From Pseudonocardia sp. T1-2H (GTDB lineage Bacteria > Actinomycetota > Actinomycetes > Mycobacteriales > Pseudonocardiaceae): a DNA stretch of 64,000 nucleotides. This document shows positions 17,455 to 27,244 of this stretch, one piece after another. Within the stretch, counting starts at the first letter, position 1, and each line of letters begins with the position of its first letter. A model generated the notes under the pieces. It did no database searches, had not been told where the DNA came from, and saw only the letters and a list, made by a program, of their open reading frames with translations. Location: contig NZ_JBBPCL010000001.1 of assembly GCF_038039215.1 (NCBI RefSeq), positions 2,294,001-2,358,000 of the forward strand, read 5' to 3'. Position numbers and translations under genes: made by a program.

Positions 17455-18491
17455 CGCCTGCTCCCGAGGGTGGAGGAGACGAACGCGCCGATGCCGGCCA
17501 GCGCGAACGCCGCGGCCGCCGCCCCGGCCCGCCGCCACATCTGCGGCGCGTTCCGGGTGGGCACCACGGGGTCCGGCGGCAGGCCGTACACCTCGGGCTC
17601 GTCGAGCAGGAGGAAGAATGCCCCGTCCCCGCCGACACCGTCGTTCGGGTCCCGGCCGTACAGCCTCGCCTCGTCGACCCCGAGCCCGTGCAGCTGCTCG
17701 AGCCTGCGGTCCGCGCGCTCGCGCAGCTCGTCGAGGGGGCCGAACTGGATGGAGTCCGTGGGGCAGGCCTTCGCGCAGGCCGGCTCCAGCCCGTCGCCGA
17801 TCCGGTCGTAGCAGAGCGTGCACTTCTGGGCGCGGCCGTCGTGCTCCCGGCGGTCGATCACGCCGTACGGGCAGCCGGACACGCAGTACCCGCAGCCGTT
17901 GCAGATGTCCTGCTGCACGACGACCGTGCCGAACTCGGTCCGGAACAAGGCCCCGGTGGGGCAGACGTCCAGGCACCCCGCGTGCGTGCAGTGCTTGCAG
18001 ACGTCGGAGGCCATGAGCCAGCGGAAGTCCGTACGGGACTCGGCGCCGCTGTCGTCGCCCGGCCGGGAGAAGGCGGGCATCCCCAGGTCCTGGGCTTTCG
18101 GCAGCGGTTCGGTCCCGAGCTCCGAGCCACCCCGCGGCGCGGCGCGCAGCCGGGGCTCGACGGCGCGCGCGGTCTCCCCGATGCCGCTCGGCCCGGTAGG
18201 CAGGCCGGCGAGGCCGGGATCCTGGTGTCCGAGCGGGCGGGACTGCTCGATGAACGCGACGTGCCGCCACGAGTTGGCGCCGAGCATCCCGGTGTTGTCG
18301 AAGGACATGCCGAGCAGGTCGAGCCCGTCCTCGGGCACGGCGTTCCACTCCTTGCACGCCACCTCGCAGGCCTTGCACCCGATGCACACCGAGGTGTCGG
18401 TGAAGAACCCGACGCGGGCGGGATGATCCAGGTGCCCGGCGTCGCGCGCGACGTCGTCGAGCGGCCCGGAGAGCCGGTTGCGGCCGGTCAT
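17451..18491 (-). CDS. fdhB: Formate dehydrogenase iron-sulfur (4x[4Fe-4S]) subunit
   Basis: Encodes 346 aa. Four ferredoxin-type cysteine clusters are visible: CIGCKACEVACKEWN (about 29-43), CKHCTHAGCLDVCP (about 151-164), CNGCGYCVSGCPYG and CTLCYDRI...CAKACP. This is the HybA/FdnH layout that wires the molybdenum active site to the membrane subunit. An insertion of about 60 residues (FIEQSRPLGHQDPGLAGLPT onward) separates the first two cluster groups. A single C-terminal membrane segment (AGAAAAAFALAGIGAFVSST) anchors it. Its ATG overlaps the fdhA stop by 4 bp. Subunit order and contacts follow the FdnGHI family; they are not shown by sequence alone. Confidence 0.92.
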   Translation of the reverse strand: MTGRNRLSGPLDDVARDAGHLDHPARVGFFTDTSVCIGCKACEVACKEWNAVPEDGLDLLGMSFDNTGMLGANSWRHVAFIEQSRPLGHQDPGLAGLPTGPSGIGETARAVEPRLRAAPRGGSELGTEPLPKAQDLGMPAFSRPGDDSGAESRTDFRWLMASDVCKHCTHAGCLDVCPTGALFRTEFGTVVVQQDICNGCGYCVSGCPYGVIDRREHDGRAQKCTLCYDRIGDGLEPACAKACPTDSIQFGPLDELRERADRRLEQLHGLGVDEARLYGRDPNDGVGGDGAFFLLLDEPEVYGLPPDPVVPTRNAPQMWRRAGAAAAAFALAGIGAFVSSTLGSRR

Positions 18492-21400
18492 GACATCTCC
18501 TCGGAGGTGGCGGCGGGGGGGTGCGTGGGCGTGGCGGGCGTCGCCGGCTCCTCGACGTGGGCCACCCCCGCCGCGGTCGCCACCCGGGTGCCGGTGGCGG
18601 TGGTGATACCGGCGCGGGTACGCAGCTCGTCCAGCATCGCGGTGAGCGCGGCGCCGCGCGGCCGCGGTCCGGGCCGGACGTCGCAGGTCGCGACCTTGCT
18701 CTCCTGGATGAAGACGTTCGGGTCGAGGACGACGCCCAACAGGTCGTTGACGACGTCCCCGGTCACCAGCCCGGCGGACCCCCAGTGGTAGGGCATCCAG
18801 ACCTGGTGCACCACCCGCCCGTCGATCCGCAGCGGCGCCATCCGGTCGGTGACCATCACCCGGGCCTGGACCGCGGCGCGGCTGGTGACCACGTGCGCCT
18901 CCCCGAGGTGGGTCAGCCCGCGCTCGCGGGCCAGCTCCGGGGAGACCTCCACGAACAGCGCCGGCTGCAGCTCGGCCAGGTAGGGCAGCTGCCTGCTCAT
19001 CCCGCCCGCCGTGTGGTGCTCGGTCAGCCGGGCCGCGGTCAGCACGAACGGGAACACCTCGGACCCGCCCTCCGGCGGCGCCGGGTTCGACGGGTTGTCC
19101 GGGCGGCCGTAGACCTTGCGGGTCGGGTTGGCCTGCTGGGTGTAGATCGGGTTGCGGACCGGGGACTCGTGCGGCTCGTAGTGCACCGGCAGCGGCCCGT
19201 CGACGAGGCCGTGCGGCGCGAAGAGCCAGGCCTTGCCGTCCGCCTGCATGATGAACGGGTCGTCGCCGTGCAGGGCGTCGGGTCCGGTCGTCCCCTCCGG
19301 CGGGACGTACCCCGGTGCGGTGCCCACCGGGAAGTCCGGGTTGTCGTACCCGGTCCACTTCCCCTCGTCGGCGTCCCACCAGATCAGCTTCTTGCGCTCG
19401 CTCCACGGCCGGCCCTCGGGATCGGCCGAGGCCCGGTTGTAGAGCACCCGGCGGTTCATCGGCCAGGTCCAGCCCCACTCGACCTCGTAGGGGCCCTGCT
19501 CGTCGTGCGGCTTGCGCCGGGCCGCCTGGTTGACCCCGTCGGCGTACACGCCGCTGTAGATCCAGCAGCCGCACGACGTGGTGCCGTCCGCCTTCAGACC
19601 GAGGTAGTTGTCGAGGACCTTGCCCGTCGTCAGGTCGTGGCCGTTGATCCGGCGCAGCACGTCCTCCGCGGACGGCTCGACCCACTCGCCGTCGCCCTCG
19701 GTCTCGTAGTCCCACGCCAGCTTCTGCACGGGCTCGTCACGTGGGTCCTCCGACGCGGCCAACCGCTCCCGGACCAGCCGCCCGAGATGGTAGAAGAACC
19801 ACAGTTCGGAGCGCTGGTCCGCACGCGGTTCGACGGCCTTCTCCCGCCACTGCAGCATCCGCTGGGTCTGGGTGAAGCTGCCCTCCTTCTCCACGTGCGA
19901 CGCGGCGGGCATGAGGAACACCTCGGTGCGGCACTCCTCGGGGACGATCTCGCCGGTCTCGATCTCCGGCGAGTCCTTCCAGAAGGTCGCCGTCTCGATC
20001 TCGGTCAGGTCCCGGACGACCAGCCAGTCCAGGTTGGCCATGCCGAGGCGCTGCAGCTTGCCGTGCGCGGACCCGACCGCGGGGTTCTGGCCCAGGACGA
20101 AGTAGCCGAACACCTTGCCGTCGATCATGTCCATGACGGTGCGGTAGGTCCCGTGGTCGCCGTCGATCCTCGGCAGCCAGCCGAACCCGAAGTCGTTCTC
20201 CGCCGTGGCGGCGTCGCCGAAGTACTCCTTCAGCAGCGAGACCATGTACGCGTCGACGCTGTAGCCGTAGCCCTTCTGCCCGCCGGCACGCTGGTCGTCG
20301 ACGTAGGTCGCCAGGTCGTCGTGCGCGACATCCGGCATGGCGAGGTAGGCCGGCAGCAGGTTGAACAGCGTCGGGATGTCCGTGGAGCCCTGGATGCTGG
20401 CGTGCCCGCGCAGCGCGAACACCCCGCCGCCGGGCCGGCCGATGTTGCCGAGCAGCAGCTGCAGGATCGCTCCGGAGCGGATGTACTGCGCGCCGATGCT
20501 GTGCTGGGTCCAGCCCACGCTGTAGACCAGCGCGGTCGTGCGCTCGCGGTTCGAGTTCCCGGTCCACGCCTCGCAGACCTCGCGGAACTGCTCCGGCGGC
20601 GTGCCGCAGACCCGCTCCACCATCTCCGGGGTGTAGCGGGCGAAGTGCCGCTTCAGGATCTGGAACACACAGCGCGGATGCTGCAGCGTCGGATCCTTCA
20701 CGATGTCCTCGGCCGCGCCCTCCACGGTGGCGCCGCGGCCCCCCGCCTGCATGGGTTGGGTCTGCTCCTTCGCCCGCGCCGAGTCACCCTTCGGCGTGGA
20801 CCCCGACGGGTCCACGCCCTCGTAGTGCCAGGTGGATCGGTCATAGGTCGCGGTCTCCGGGTCGTAGCCGGAGAACAGGCCGTCGAGGTCCTCGGTGTCC
20901 GCGAAGCCCTCACCGACGAGGAACGAGGCGTTCGTGTAGGCCGCGACGTACTCCCGGAAGTCCAGGTCGTGGCTCAGCACGTGGTTGATCACGCCGCCGA
21001 GGAACGCGATGTCCGTCCCCGCCCGGATCGGGACGTAGGTGTCCGCGAGCGCGCTGGTCCGGGTGAACCGGGGGTCGATGTGGATCAACCGCGCGCCGCG
21101 GGCCTTGGCCTCCATCACCCACTGGAACCCGACCGGATGGGCCTCGGCCATGTTCGAGCCCATGATGACGATGCAGTCCGAGTTGGCGAGGTCCTGCTGG
21201 TAGTCCGTCGCCCCGCCGCGACCGAAGCTGGCTCCCAGACCGGGAACGGTGGCGGAGTGTCAAATACGGGCCTGGTTCTCGATCTGGATGGCGCCGAGCG
21301 CGGTGAACAGCTTCTTGATCAGGTAGTTCTCTTCGTTGTCCAGGACGGCGCCGCCGAGGCCGGCGAAACCGTTGGTGCGGGCGAGCCGCCTGCCCTGCTC

Positions 21401-21829
21401 GTCGCGTTCCTGCCAGCCGCGGGCCCGGGCGTCGACGACGCGGTCCGCGATCATCTTCATGGCCTCGCCCAGCTCGAGCTCGGTCCACTCGGTGGCGTAC
21501 GGCGCGCGGTAGCGCACCTTCTCCAGCCGTTGCGGGCCGGTGACGAGCTGCAGGCTCGCCGAACCCTTGGGGCAGAGCCGGCCCCGGGAGATCGGGGAGT
21601 CCGGGTCGCCCTCGATCTGGACGACCTTCTCGTCCTCGACGAAGACGCGCTGGGCACACCCGACGGCGCAGTACGGGCAGATGGATTTCGCGACCCGGTC
21701 CGCCGTCGCTGTCCGCGCCCGGAGGCCGACGTGCTTCGGCGACTGTGCCGCGGCGCCGCGGCCGAGCTTGTCCGGGCCGGTCAGCTGCCGGTAGAGCGGC
21801 CAGGACCGCAACAGCCCCCCGAGATCCAT
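18488..21829 (-). CDS. fdhA: Formate dehydrogenase large subunit, selenocysteine-containing (UGA at codon 190)
   Basis: Read with the TGA at 21260-21262 as selenocysteine, this is one 1113-aa molybdopterin (bis-MGD) formate dehydrogenase. The [4Fe-4S] ligands are CPYCAVGC (Cys51, 54, 58) and CPKG (Cys86). Sec190 lies in IENQARI-U-HSATVPGLG, the exact context of known Sec formate dehydrogenases, and is followed by FGRGGATD. Downstream are IVIMGSNMAEAHPVGF, RLIHIDPRFTRTSALADTYV and the C-terminal molydopterin dinucleotide domain (about 900-1040). No twin-arginine signal is visible, unlike E. coli FdnG/FdoG. ATG at 21829 follows GGGAGAGGG. A reader treating TGA as stop would split it into 189- and about 891-residue pieces. 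Confidence 0.94.
21221..21250 (-). promoter_or_regulatory. Bacterial SECIS-like hairpin downstream of the fdhA UGA
   Basis: On the coding strand, UUCCC-GGUCU-GGGAG forms a 5-bp apical stem with loop GGUCU. ACCG and CGGU can pair below it across a bulged region. Exactly 18 nt separate the UGA (21260-21262) from the loop (first base 21241). From memory, E. coli fdhF has the same GGUCU loop at the same distance. The element lies inside the reading frame and would bind the C-terminal winged-helix domains of SelB. Confidence 0.8.
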
Positions 21830-22117
21830 ACGTGCACCCTCTCCCGGCCGATGAACCCGTCGAGCTCGATCTACCCCCGCAGATTCTCGTGAAACTCCTC
21901 CCCGCCGTCCACCCGGCGCGTCCGATTCCGGGGAATGCCGCCCGGCCGTGGTCGGCGCACGGCGCGGGTGGTATCCGACGGCACTGGCGGTTCTGGCCCA
22001 CCGCCTTCTCCACCCTCACCGAGGGCGACGTGGGACCGACGTTCCTGGGCGTCGAGGTCTCGCCCCTGCGCGTGGGGGATCCTCGGCCTCGTCCAGCCGC
22101 GGTTCGACGTGCTCGGC

Positions 22118-22270
22118 ATGAACGTGCCGGCGGTGGTCGTCGCCGTGGTCATCGCGCTGCTGGGCCTGGCGATCGCCCTGCTCCCGGCGCGCGACGCCGT
22201 CGGCGAGGGCGACCCCCGGGACGGCCGCGACGCGATGGACCGCACCGAGGCCGAGCGCCCGCACCGCTGA
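22118..22270 (+). CDS. Small single-pass membrane protein (uncertain)
   Basis: A 50-aa frame starting MNVPAVVVAVVIALLGLAIA continues LLPARDAVGEGDPRDG and ends in a charged tail (DRTEAERPHR). One hydrophobic segment (residues 3-24) is followed by an acidic cytoplasmic-like tail. Every codon ends in G or C, as in real genes here. No ribosome-binding site is visible; a GTG at 22109 is in frame, and a GTG at 22072 would add ILGLVQPRFDVLG if the GGGGG run there has one base too many. It lies convergent to selB and divergent from fdhA. No family recognised. Confidence 0.45.
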   Translation: MNVPAVVVAVVIALLGLAIALLPARDAVGEGDPRDGRDAMDRTEAERPHR

Positions 22271-22284
22271 GCCGGGCACTCCTC

Positions 22285-24096
22285 TCACACGACCCGGTGC
22301 CCCCCGGACGGGGTGCGAGCCGTCCGGCCCGCGCCGGCGAGCAGCTCCAGCAACGGGACGGCCACCCGCCGGCTCGTGCCGAGCGCCTGCCGGGCGCTGC
22401 TCAGGGTGAAGTCCGGGCCGAGGCCGCGCAGCAGGTCCACCGCTCGGTCGTCGGCGCCCGGCAGGAGCACCACGCCGTCGGCGACCCGGAGCAGGTGCCC
22501 GGCGCGGACCAGGGTCGCCAGCTCCCGCGGACCCAGGCCGAGCTCGGCGAGGCGCGCCGCCTCGGGGGCGCCGAAGGGCGCGCGTTCCAGGTCCGCACGC
22601 AGGGCGTCGAGCGCGGTGCGCACCCGCTCCGGCAGCGCCGCGACCTGATCCGCGGCGACCCGGCCGTCCCGCAGGACCAGTCCCGGACCGTCCACCCGCC
22701 GGAGCAGCGCCTCGACGAGCCGTGCGGTGGGCAGGCCGAGAGCGCGGCGGGCGGCCTCGAGGGGCAGTCCCGGGTCCAGCGGGTCCGCCGCGTCGTGCGC
22801 CGCGACCGCGGCCCGCAGGTCGGCGACGAGGGCCGGGGCGCGGGCGGGGTCGACCAGCCATCCTCCGGCCGTGACCGCGTCCAGGCGCTCGACGTCCCCG
22901 GCACCGACCCCCCAGGCGACCAGCTCGGCCTGCCGGACCTGCCCACGCCGGGCCAGCTCGGTCGCGGCGTCGGGGACGCCGTCGAAGGCCGCGAGCTCGT
23001 CCGCGCGGCGGGCGGCCGCGCCGCGGCGGCGCAGGGCGGGGGGTGCCGGGTCGAGCACCGTGACGCCCGCGGCCACCTGGCGACGCCCCGGGTCCCGCAG
23101 CACCGCCCGGTCCCCGATCCGCAGCGGCAGCGGGCGGCGCAGCCGGAGCCGGGCCACCCCGCCGTCCCGGTCCTTGCCGCCCAGCGGCCGCACCCGGGCC
23201 GTCACCGCCGCCGACCCGATGTGCAGGGTGAGCTCGCGGGGCAGCGCCGCCGGATCGGGCGCCGCGCCGCGGATCCCGTGCAGCCGCACGTCCAGCTCGG
23301 CGGTCGGGAGCCAGGCGCCCGCGGTCAGCAGGGCGTCGCCGCGGGTCACCGCCTCGAGGGGGACCCCGCGCAGGTTGACCGCCACCCGGGCGACGCCGCG
23401 GGCCTGCTCGACCGGCTCGCCCAGGCTCTGCAGCCCCCGGACCGACACCGTCCGGCCGCCGTCCAGGACCAGCTCGTCCCCGGCGACCAGGGTGCCCGAG
23501 GCGAGGGTCCCGGTGACCACCGTCCCGGCCCCGCGGATCGTGAAGGCGCGGTCGATCCACAGCCGCACGTCGGCCGCGTCGTCGGGCTCCGGCAGGCCCG
23601 CCACCAGCAGGTCCAGGGCGACCCGTAGCTCGTCGAGCCCCTGCCCGGTGGCGGCCGACACGCACACGGCGGGCCGGGTGCCCAGAGCGCTGGCCGCCAG
23701 CCGTTCCTGCGCCTCGGCGAGCGCGAGCTCCGGGTCGAGGAGGTCGCTGCGCGTCACGACGAGCAGCGCGTGCCGGACGCCGAGCGCCTCGAGCGCGTCG
23801 AGGTGCTCCGCGGACTGGGGCATCCACCCCTCGTCCGCGGCCACCACGAGCACGACGGCCGGCACGGGGCCGACGCCGGCGAGCATGGTGGTCACGAACC
23901 GTTCGTGGCCGGGCACGTCGACGAAGGCGACCGTGTCCCCGGACGGCAGGTCCGTCCACGCGAAGCCGAGGTCGATGGTCATGCCGCGGCGCCGCTCCTC
24001 GGCGAAGCGGTCGGGCTCCATCCCGGTCAGCGCGCGGACCAGGGTGGACTTGCCGTGGTCGACGTGCCCGGCCGTCGCGACGACGTGCGTGCCCAT
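22285..24096 (-). CDS. selB: Selenocysteine-specific translation elongation factor SelB
   Basis: Encodes 603 aa. The G domain has [16 protein letters not shown] (residues 10-25), switch-region [13 protein letters not shown] (about 35-47), [15 protein letters not shown] (G3) and VVTRSDLLD (G4-like). Domains 2 and 3 follow (about 175-345: [20 protein letters not shown]). The C-terminal 250 residues carry winged-helix repeats that bind SECIS RNA. SelB delivers Sec-tRNA to the ribosome at UGA codons. Its ATG follows the selA stop directly (TGAATG), so the two are co-translated. The presence of fdhA in the next transcript supplies an obvious client. Confidence 0.95.
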   Translation of the reverse strand: MGTHVVATAGHVDHGKSTLVRALTGMEPDRFAEERRRGMTIDLGFAWTDLPSGDTVAFVDVPGHERFVTTMLAGVGPVPAVVLVVAADEGWMPQSAEHLDALEALGVRHALLVVTRSDLLDPELALAEAQERLAASALGTRPAVCVSAATGQGLDELRVALDLLVAGLPEPDDAADVRLWIDRAFTIRGAGTVVTGTLASGTLVAGDELVLDGGRTVSVRGLQSLGEPVEQARGVARVAVNLRGVPLEAVTRGDALLTAGAWLPTAELDVRLHGIRGAAPDPAALPRELTLHIGSAAVTARVRPLGGKDRDGGVARLRLRRPLPLRIGDRAVLRDPGRRQVAAGVTVLDPAPPALRRRGAAARRADELAAFDGVPDAATELARRGQVRQAELVAWGVGAGDVERLDAVTAGGWLVDPARAPALVADLRAAVAAHDAADPLDPGLPLEAARRALGLPTARLVEALLRRVDGPGLVLRDGRVAADQVAALPERVRTALDALRADLERAPFGAPEAARLAELGLGPRELATLVRAGHLLRVADGVVLLPGADDRAVDLLRGLGPDFTLSSARQALGTSRRVAVPLLELLAGAGRTARTPSGGHRVV

Positions 24097-25458
24097 TCAG
24101 GAGTCCCCGGCCCGGCCGGCCTCGTGGACGGCCAGCACCGCGGCGGCCAGGTCCGCGTCCGCCGCGGGGTCCACGGCGCGCAGGTCGAGCAGGCAGCTGC
24201 CGCGTTCCACCCGCCCGAGCACGGCGGGGTCGCCCTCCCGCAGGGCACGCGCGAAGTGCTCGGGGAGCACGAGCGCCGCACTCGGGAGCGTCACGCCCGG
24301 CGCGCCGCCGCCACCGACCGTCGAGTCCGACGCCGCGGCGTCGACGGGGACGCCCTTCGCCGCGAGCGACGCCGCGAGCGCCTCCGCCCGTGCGCGTAGG
24401 CCGGCGACGTCGGCGTCCAGGGCTGCGCGGGTGGGGGTGGCCGGTCCGCGCAGGGTGGCCTCGAGCGCGGCGAGCGTGAGCTTGTCGACGCGCATCGCCC
24501 GTGCCAGCGGGTGGCGGCGGATCCGGTCGACGAGGGCGGCGCCCGCTCCCGGGGCACCGAGCAGCAGTCCCGCCTGCGGTCCGCCGAGCAGCTTGTCCCC
24601 GGAGGCCGTGACCAGCGCCGCGCCCTCGGCGAGGACACTCGCGGCGTCGGGCTCGCCGGGCAGCAGGGGGTGCGGGGCGAGCAGCCCGGAGCCGATGTCG
24701 CACACCAGCGGGACGCCGAGCCCGGCCAGCTCACGGGGTGGCACGTCGCTGGTGAACCCGGTGACGACGAAGTTGGAGGGGTGCACCTTCAGGACGAACG
24801 CGGTGTCCTCGCCGATCGCGTCCGCGTAGTCCCGTAGGTGGGTGCGGTTCGTCGTGCCGACCTCGCGCAGCCGGGCCCCGGCCGCGGTGAGCAGGTCGGG
24901 GATGCGGAAGCCGTCGCCGATCTCGACCAGCTCGCCGCGGGACACGACGATCTCGCGGCCCACCGCGAGCGTCGCCGCCGCCAGGGCGAGGGCGGCGGCG
25001 CCGTTGTTGGTGACGTGCGCCGCGGCGGCCGCGGGCACGGCGGACAGCAGGGCGTCGAGGGCCGCGGCCCCGCGGCGTCCCCGTCCGCCGGTCCCGAGGT
25101 CCAGCTCGACATCGCAGGTGCCCGCGGCGACGGCGAGGGCCTCCCGGGCGGACGCCGACAGCGGAGCGCGGCCCAGGTTCGTGTGCAGCAGGACGCCCGT
25201 CGCGTTGAGTACCGGCCGCAACCGGGTCGCCGTCCGCGGAAGCCGGCGGAGGACCTCGTCGACGACGTCGTCCGGCTCGATCGCGCCGCGCCGCGCCGCC
25301 TGCTGCGCCGCGACGACGGCCTGCTTGACCAGCTCCCGGCCGAGCCGACCGGTGGCGGCGGCGACCGCCGGCTCGGCGAGGACGACGTCCGTGCGGGGGA
25401 TCCGGCGCCGGACGTCGGCGGCGCCGTCGACTCGCCGCCCGCTCGCGAACTCGGTCAC
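24097..25458 (-). CDS. selA: L-seryl-tRNA(Sec) selenium transferase SelA
   Basis: Encodes 453 aa, the usual bacterial length. This PLP enzyme converts Ser-tRNA(Sec) to Sec-tRNA(Sec) using selenophosphate. Visible motifs are [20 protein letters not shown] (about 79-98), [20 protein letters not shown] and the PLP lysine in [17 protein letters not shown] (about 285). The C-terminus ends [20 protein letters not shown]. The GTG start at 25458 lies 118 bp from selD, which is read in the opposite direction, so a shared divergent promoter region is likely. It is immediately followed by selB. Confidence 0.95.
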   Translation of the reverse strand: MTEFASGRRVDGAADVRRRIPRTDVVLAEPAVAAATGRLGRELVKQAVVAAQQAARRGAIEPDDVVDEVLRRLPRTATRLRPVLNATGVLLHTNLGRAPLSASAREALAVAAGTCDVELDLGTGGRGRRGAAALDALLSAVPAAAAAHVTNNGAAALALAAATLAVGREIVVSRGELVEIGDGFRIPDLLTAAGARLREVGTTNRTHLRDYADAIGEDTAFVLKVHPSNFVVTGFTSDVPPRELAGLGVPLVCDIGSGLLAPHPLLPGEPDAASVLAEGAALVTASGDKLLGGPQAGLLLGAPGAGAALVDRIRRHPLARAMRVDKLTLAALEATLRGPATPTRAALDADVAGLRARAEALAASLAAKGVPVDAAASDSTVGGGGAPGVTLPSAALVLPEHFARALREGDPAVLGRVERGSCLLDLRAVDPAADADLAAAVLAVHEAGRAGDS

Positions 25459-25576
25459 CGGGGCACCCTACGGCGGCCGCACGCGGTGGGCGCGACCATG
25501 CCCGGACGCGTGTCGCCGGCGGGCCTGCCGCGGACCGCACCCCGTCGTAAGGTCATCCGGGACAGGGAGGACGCGC

Positions 25577-26629
25577 ATGACCGCCACATCCGCCGTATCC
25601 GGCCGGAGGCTGACCGAGTTCAGCCACGGCGCGGGCTGCGGCTGCAAGATCGGCCCGGGTGCCCTTGCGGACGTGTTGGCGCTGGTGGCGCCCCCGCGGC
25701 ACCCCGACCTGCTCGTCGGCACCGAGACCGGGGACGACGCCGCCGTCTGGCGGCTCGACGCGGACCGGGCGCTCGTCGCGACCACGGACTTCTTCACCCC
25801 CGTCGTCGACGACGCGCGGCTGTGGGGCCGGATCGCCGCCACCAACGCCGTCTCCGACGTGTACGCGATGGGCGGGCGGCCCCTCTTCGCCCTCAACCTC
25901 GTCGCCTGGCCGACCGAGCAGCTCCCGGCCGAGCTGCTCGCCGAGGTGCTGGCCGGGGGTGCCGACGCGGGCCGGGAGTGCGGGTTCGCCGTGGTCGGCG
26001 GGCACTCGATCGACGACCCGGAGCCCAAGTACGGCATGGCCGTGGTCGGGGAGGTGCATCCGGACCGGATCCTCACCAACGCCGGTCTGCGGCCGGGCGA
26101 CGCGCTCGTCCTGACCAAGCGGCTCGGCGTCGGCATCACCACGACCGCGATCAAGGCGGGTACTGCGCCGGCCGCGCTGGTGGCCGAGGCCGTCGCGTCG
26201 ATGACGGCGAGCAACGCGGCCGCGGCGGAGGCGGCGGTCGGGGCGGGGGCCCGCGGCTGCACGGACGTCACCGGTTTCGGGCTGCTGGGGCACCTGCGGA
26301 AGATGGCGGCGGCGTCGGGGATCGACGCCCGGGTCGACGTCGCGGCGGTGCCGTTGTTCGACGGCGTGCGGGAGCTGGCCGAGGCCGGCACGGTGCCGGG
26401 CGGCAGCCGGCGCAACCGGCAGTGGGTCGCCGACGTGCTGGACGTCGGCGCGGGCGTCACCGACACGGACGTCGCGATCCTCGCCGACGCCCAGACGTCG
26501 GGCGGGCTGCTGTTCGGCGCCGAGCCCGGACGGGCGGCCCGCGCGGTCGACGAGCTGGCCTCCCGCGGCGTGCCCGCGGCCGTGATCGGCACGGTCTCGG
26601 CGGGCAGCGGGCGCATCGCCCTGCACTAG
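25577..26629 (+). CDS. selD: Selenide, water dikinase (selenophosphate synthetase) SelD
   Basis: Encodes 350 aa. The catalytic motif HGAGCGCKIGPG (about 18-29) has Cys at the position that is Sec or Cys in the family, plus the essential Lys. ATP/Mg-binding motifs include GTETGDDAAVWRLDADRALV, TDFFTPVVDD and AATNAVSDVYAMGGRP. It makes selenophosphate from selenide and ATP, the selenium donor for SelA. ATG at 25577 follows GGGAGG. The gene ends 22 bp before the tRNA-Sec gene, which is on the opposite strand. It completes the sel set in this locus. Confidence 0.95.
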   Translation: MTATSAVSGRRLTEFSHGAGCGCKIGPGALADVLALVAPPRHPDLLVGTETGDDAAVWRLDADRALVATTDFFTPVVDDARLWGRIAATNAVSDVYAMGGRPLFALNLVAWPTEQLPAELLAEVLAGGADAGRECGFAVVGGHSIDDPEPKYGMAVVGEVHPDRILTNAGLRPGDALVLTKRLGVGITTTAIKAGTAPAALVAEAVASMTASNAAAAEAAVGAGARGCTDVTGFGLLGHLRKMAAASGIDARVDVAAVPLFDGVRELAEAGTVPGGSRRNRQWVADVLDVGAGVTDTDVAILADAQTSGGLLFGAEPGRAARAVDELASRGVPAAVIGTVSAGSGRIALH

Positions 26630-26651
26630 GCATCGGGCGGGCGCGCGGGAG

Positions 26652-26744
26652 CGGAGGCGGACGGGAATCGAACCCGCCTGGCCGAGATCCTCGGCCACGT
26701 CGGTGTTGAAGACCGCGGGGGCCACCAGGCACCCGTACGCCTCC
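26652..26744 (-). tRNA. selC: Selenocysteine tRNA, anticodon UCA
   Basis: The transcript starts GGAGGCG and ends CGCCTCC plus discriminator G; CCA is not encoded. The anticodon loop CUUCAAC carries UCA, complementary to UGA. The extra arm TGGCCGAG-GAT-CTCGGCCA is a long 8-bp hairpin, diagnostic of tRNA-Sec. The T arm contains GGTTCGATTCC. The D-arm side is GC-rich, as expected. At 93 nt it is longer than normal tRNAs. Located at the 3' side of selD in convergent orientation. The eighth acceptor-stem pair appears mismatched (U opposite C), which is worth checking. Confidence 0.93.
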
Positions 26745-26869
26745 CTCGCGCACCCCGCAGCCTACGGCCCCGCGCCGCTCCCGCGCGTCGAGGGATACGC
26801 GAGGCGGAATGGCACCGGGTGCATCGAGGTTCCCTCGCACTGGCAGATCCCCGAGCTGCACGGCAAGGA

Positions 26870-27181
26870 TCAGCCCTCCCGCGGGTGCGCCGCTCTGCGG
26901 TCGTGCTCGACCTCCTCGTTCGCGTAGGCCACCGGGTGGTCCTGGCCGCGTTCGGTGAAGTAGTCGTTCAGCGCCTGCGCGATCATGTCGTGCTCGTGGT
27001 CGGACAGCGGAAGCGTGCCGCGCAGCGCCGCCTCGAGGTCGTCCTTGCCCAGCGAGCCGCCGAGGCCGACGTAGGCGAGCCAGAGCTCCGGCAGCTCGAG
27101 GTCGCTCAACGAGAACCCGGCCCGTAGCGACGAGCCGGGCACGACGTCGTCGCGGTCGTCGGACCCCTTGTCGCCGTTCAC
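26870..27181 (-). CDS. Conserved hypothetical protein
   Basis: Encodes 103 aa, acidic. The core FSLSDLELPELWLAYVGLGG, DDLEAALRGTLPLSDHEHDM, IAQALNDYFTERGQDHPVAY looks like a folded helical domain with a conserved Trp. The N-terminal 20 residues are polar. I recognise the pattern as a common actinobacterial small protein but cannot name a family. The 3' 125 bp up to the tRNA-Sec gene hold nothing recognised. Confidence 0.7.
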   Translation of the reverse strand: MNGDKGSDDRDDVVPGSSLRAGFSLSDLELPELWLAYVGLGGSLGKDDLEAALRGTLPLSDHEHDMIAQALNDYFTERGQDHPVAYANEEVEHDRRAAHPREG

Positions 27182-27244
27182 CCGCGCAGTCTTTCGTCGG
27201 TCGCGGTTCTCGGCAACCGGAGGAGCGTGCTGCGGCCGACCCGG

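Noticed and set aside
21260..21262. Reading the TGA in fdhA as a sequencing error or nonsense mutation.
   Set aside because: The codon sits exactly at the known Sec site, is followed by a SECIS-like stem-loop, and the full sel gene set is adjacent.
18521..21892. Long plus-strand open frame antisense to fdhA.
   Set aside because: Shadow of the formate dehydrogenase gene; composition biased to Arg/Gly/Val and no recognisable domain.
26630..26900. Possible prophage or island attachment site at the tRNA-Sec 3' end.
   Set aside because: No integrase gene and no second copy of the tRNA 3' end were seen in the window.
26703..26927. Peptide-like frame with IEVPSHWQIPELHGKD beside the tRNA-Sec gene.
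   Set aside because: It overlaps the tRNA gene and the next gene on the other strand, has no ribosome-binding site and no family I could name. A decayed remnant is possible but unsupported.
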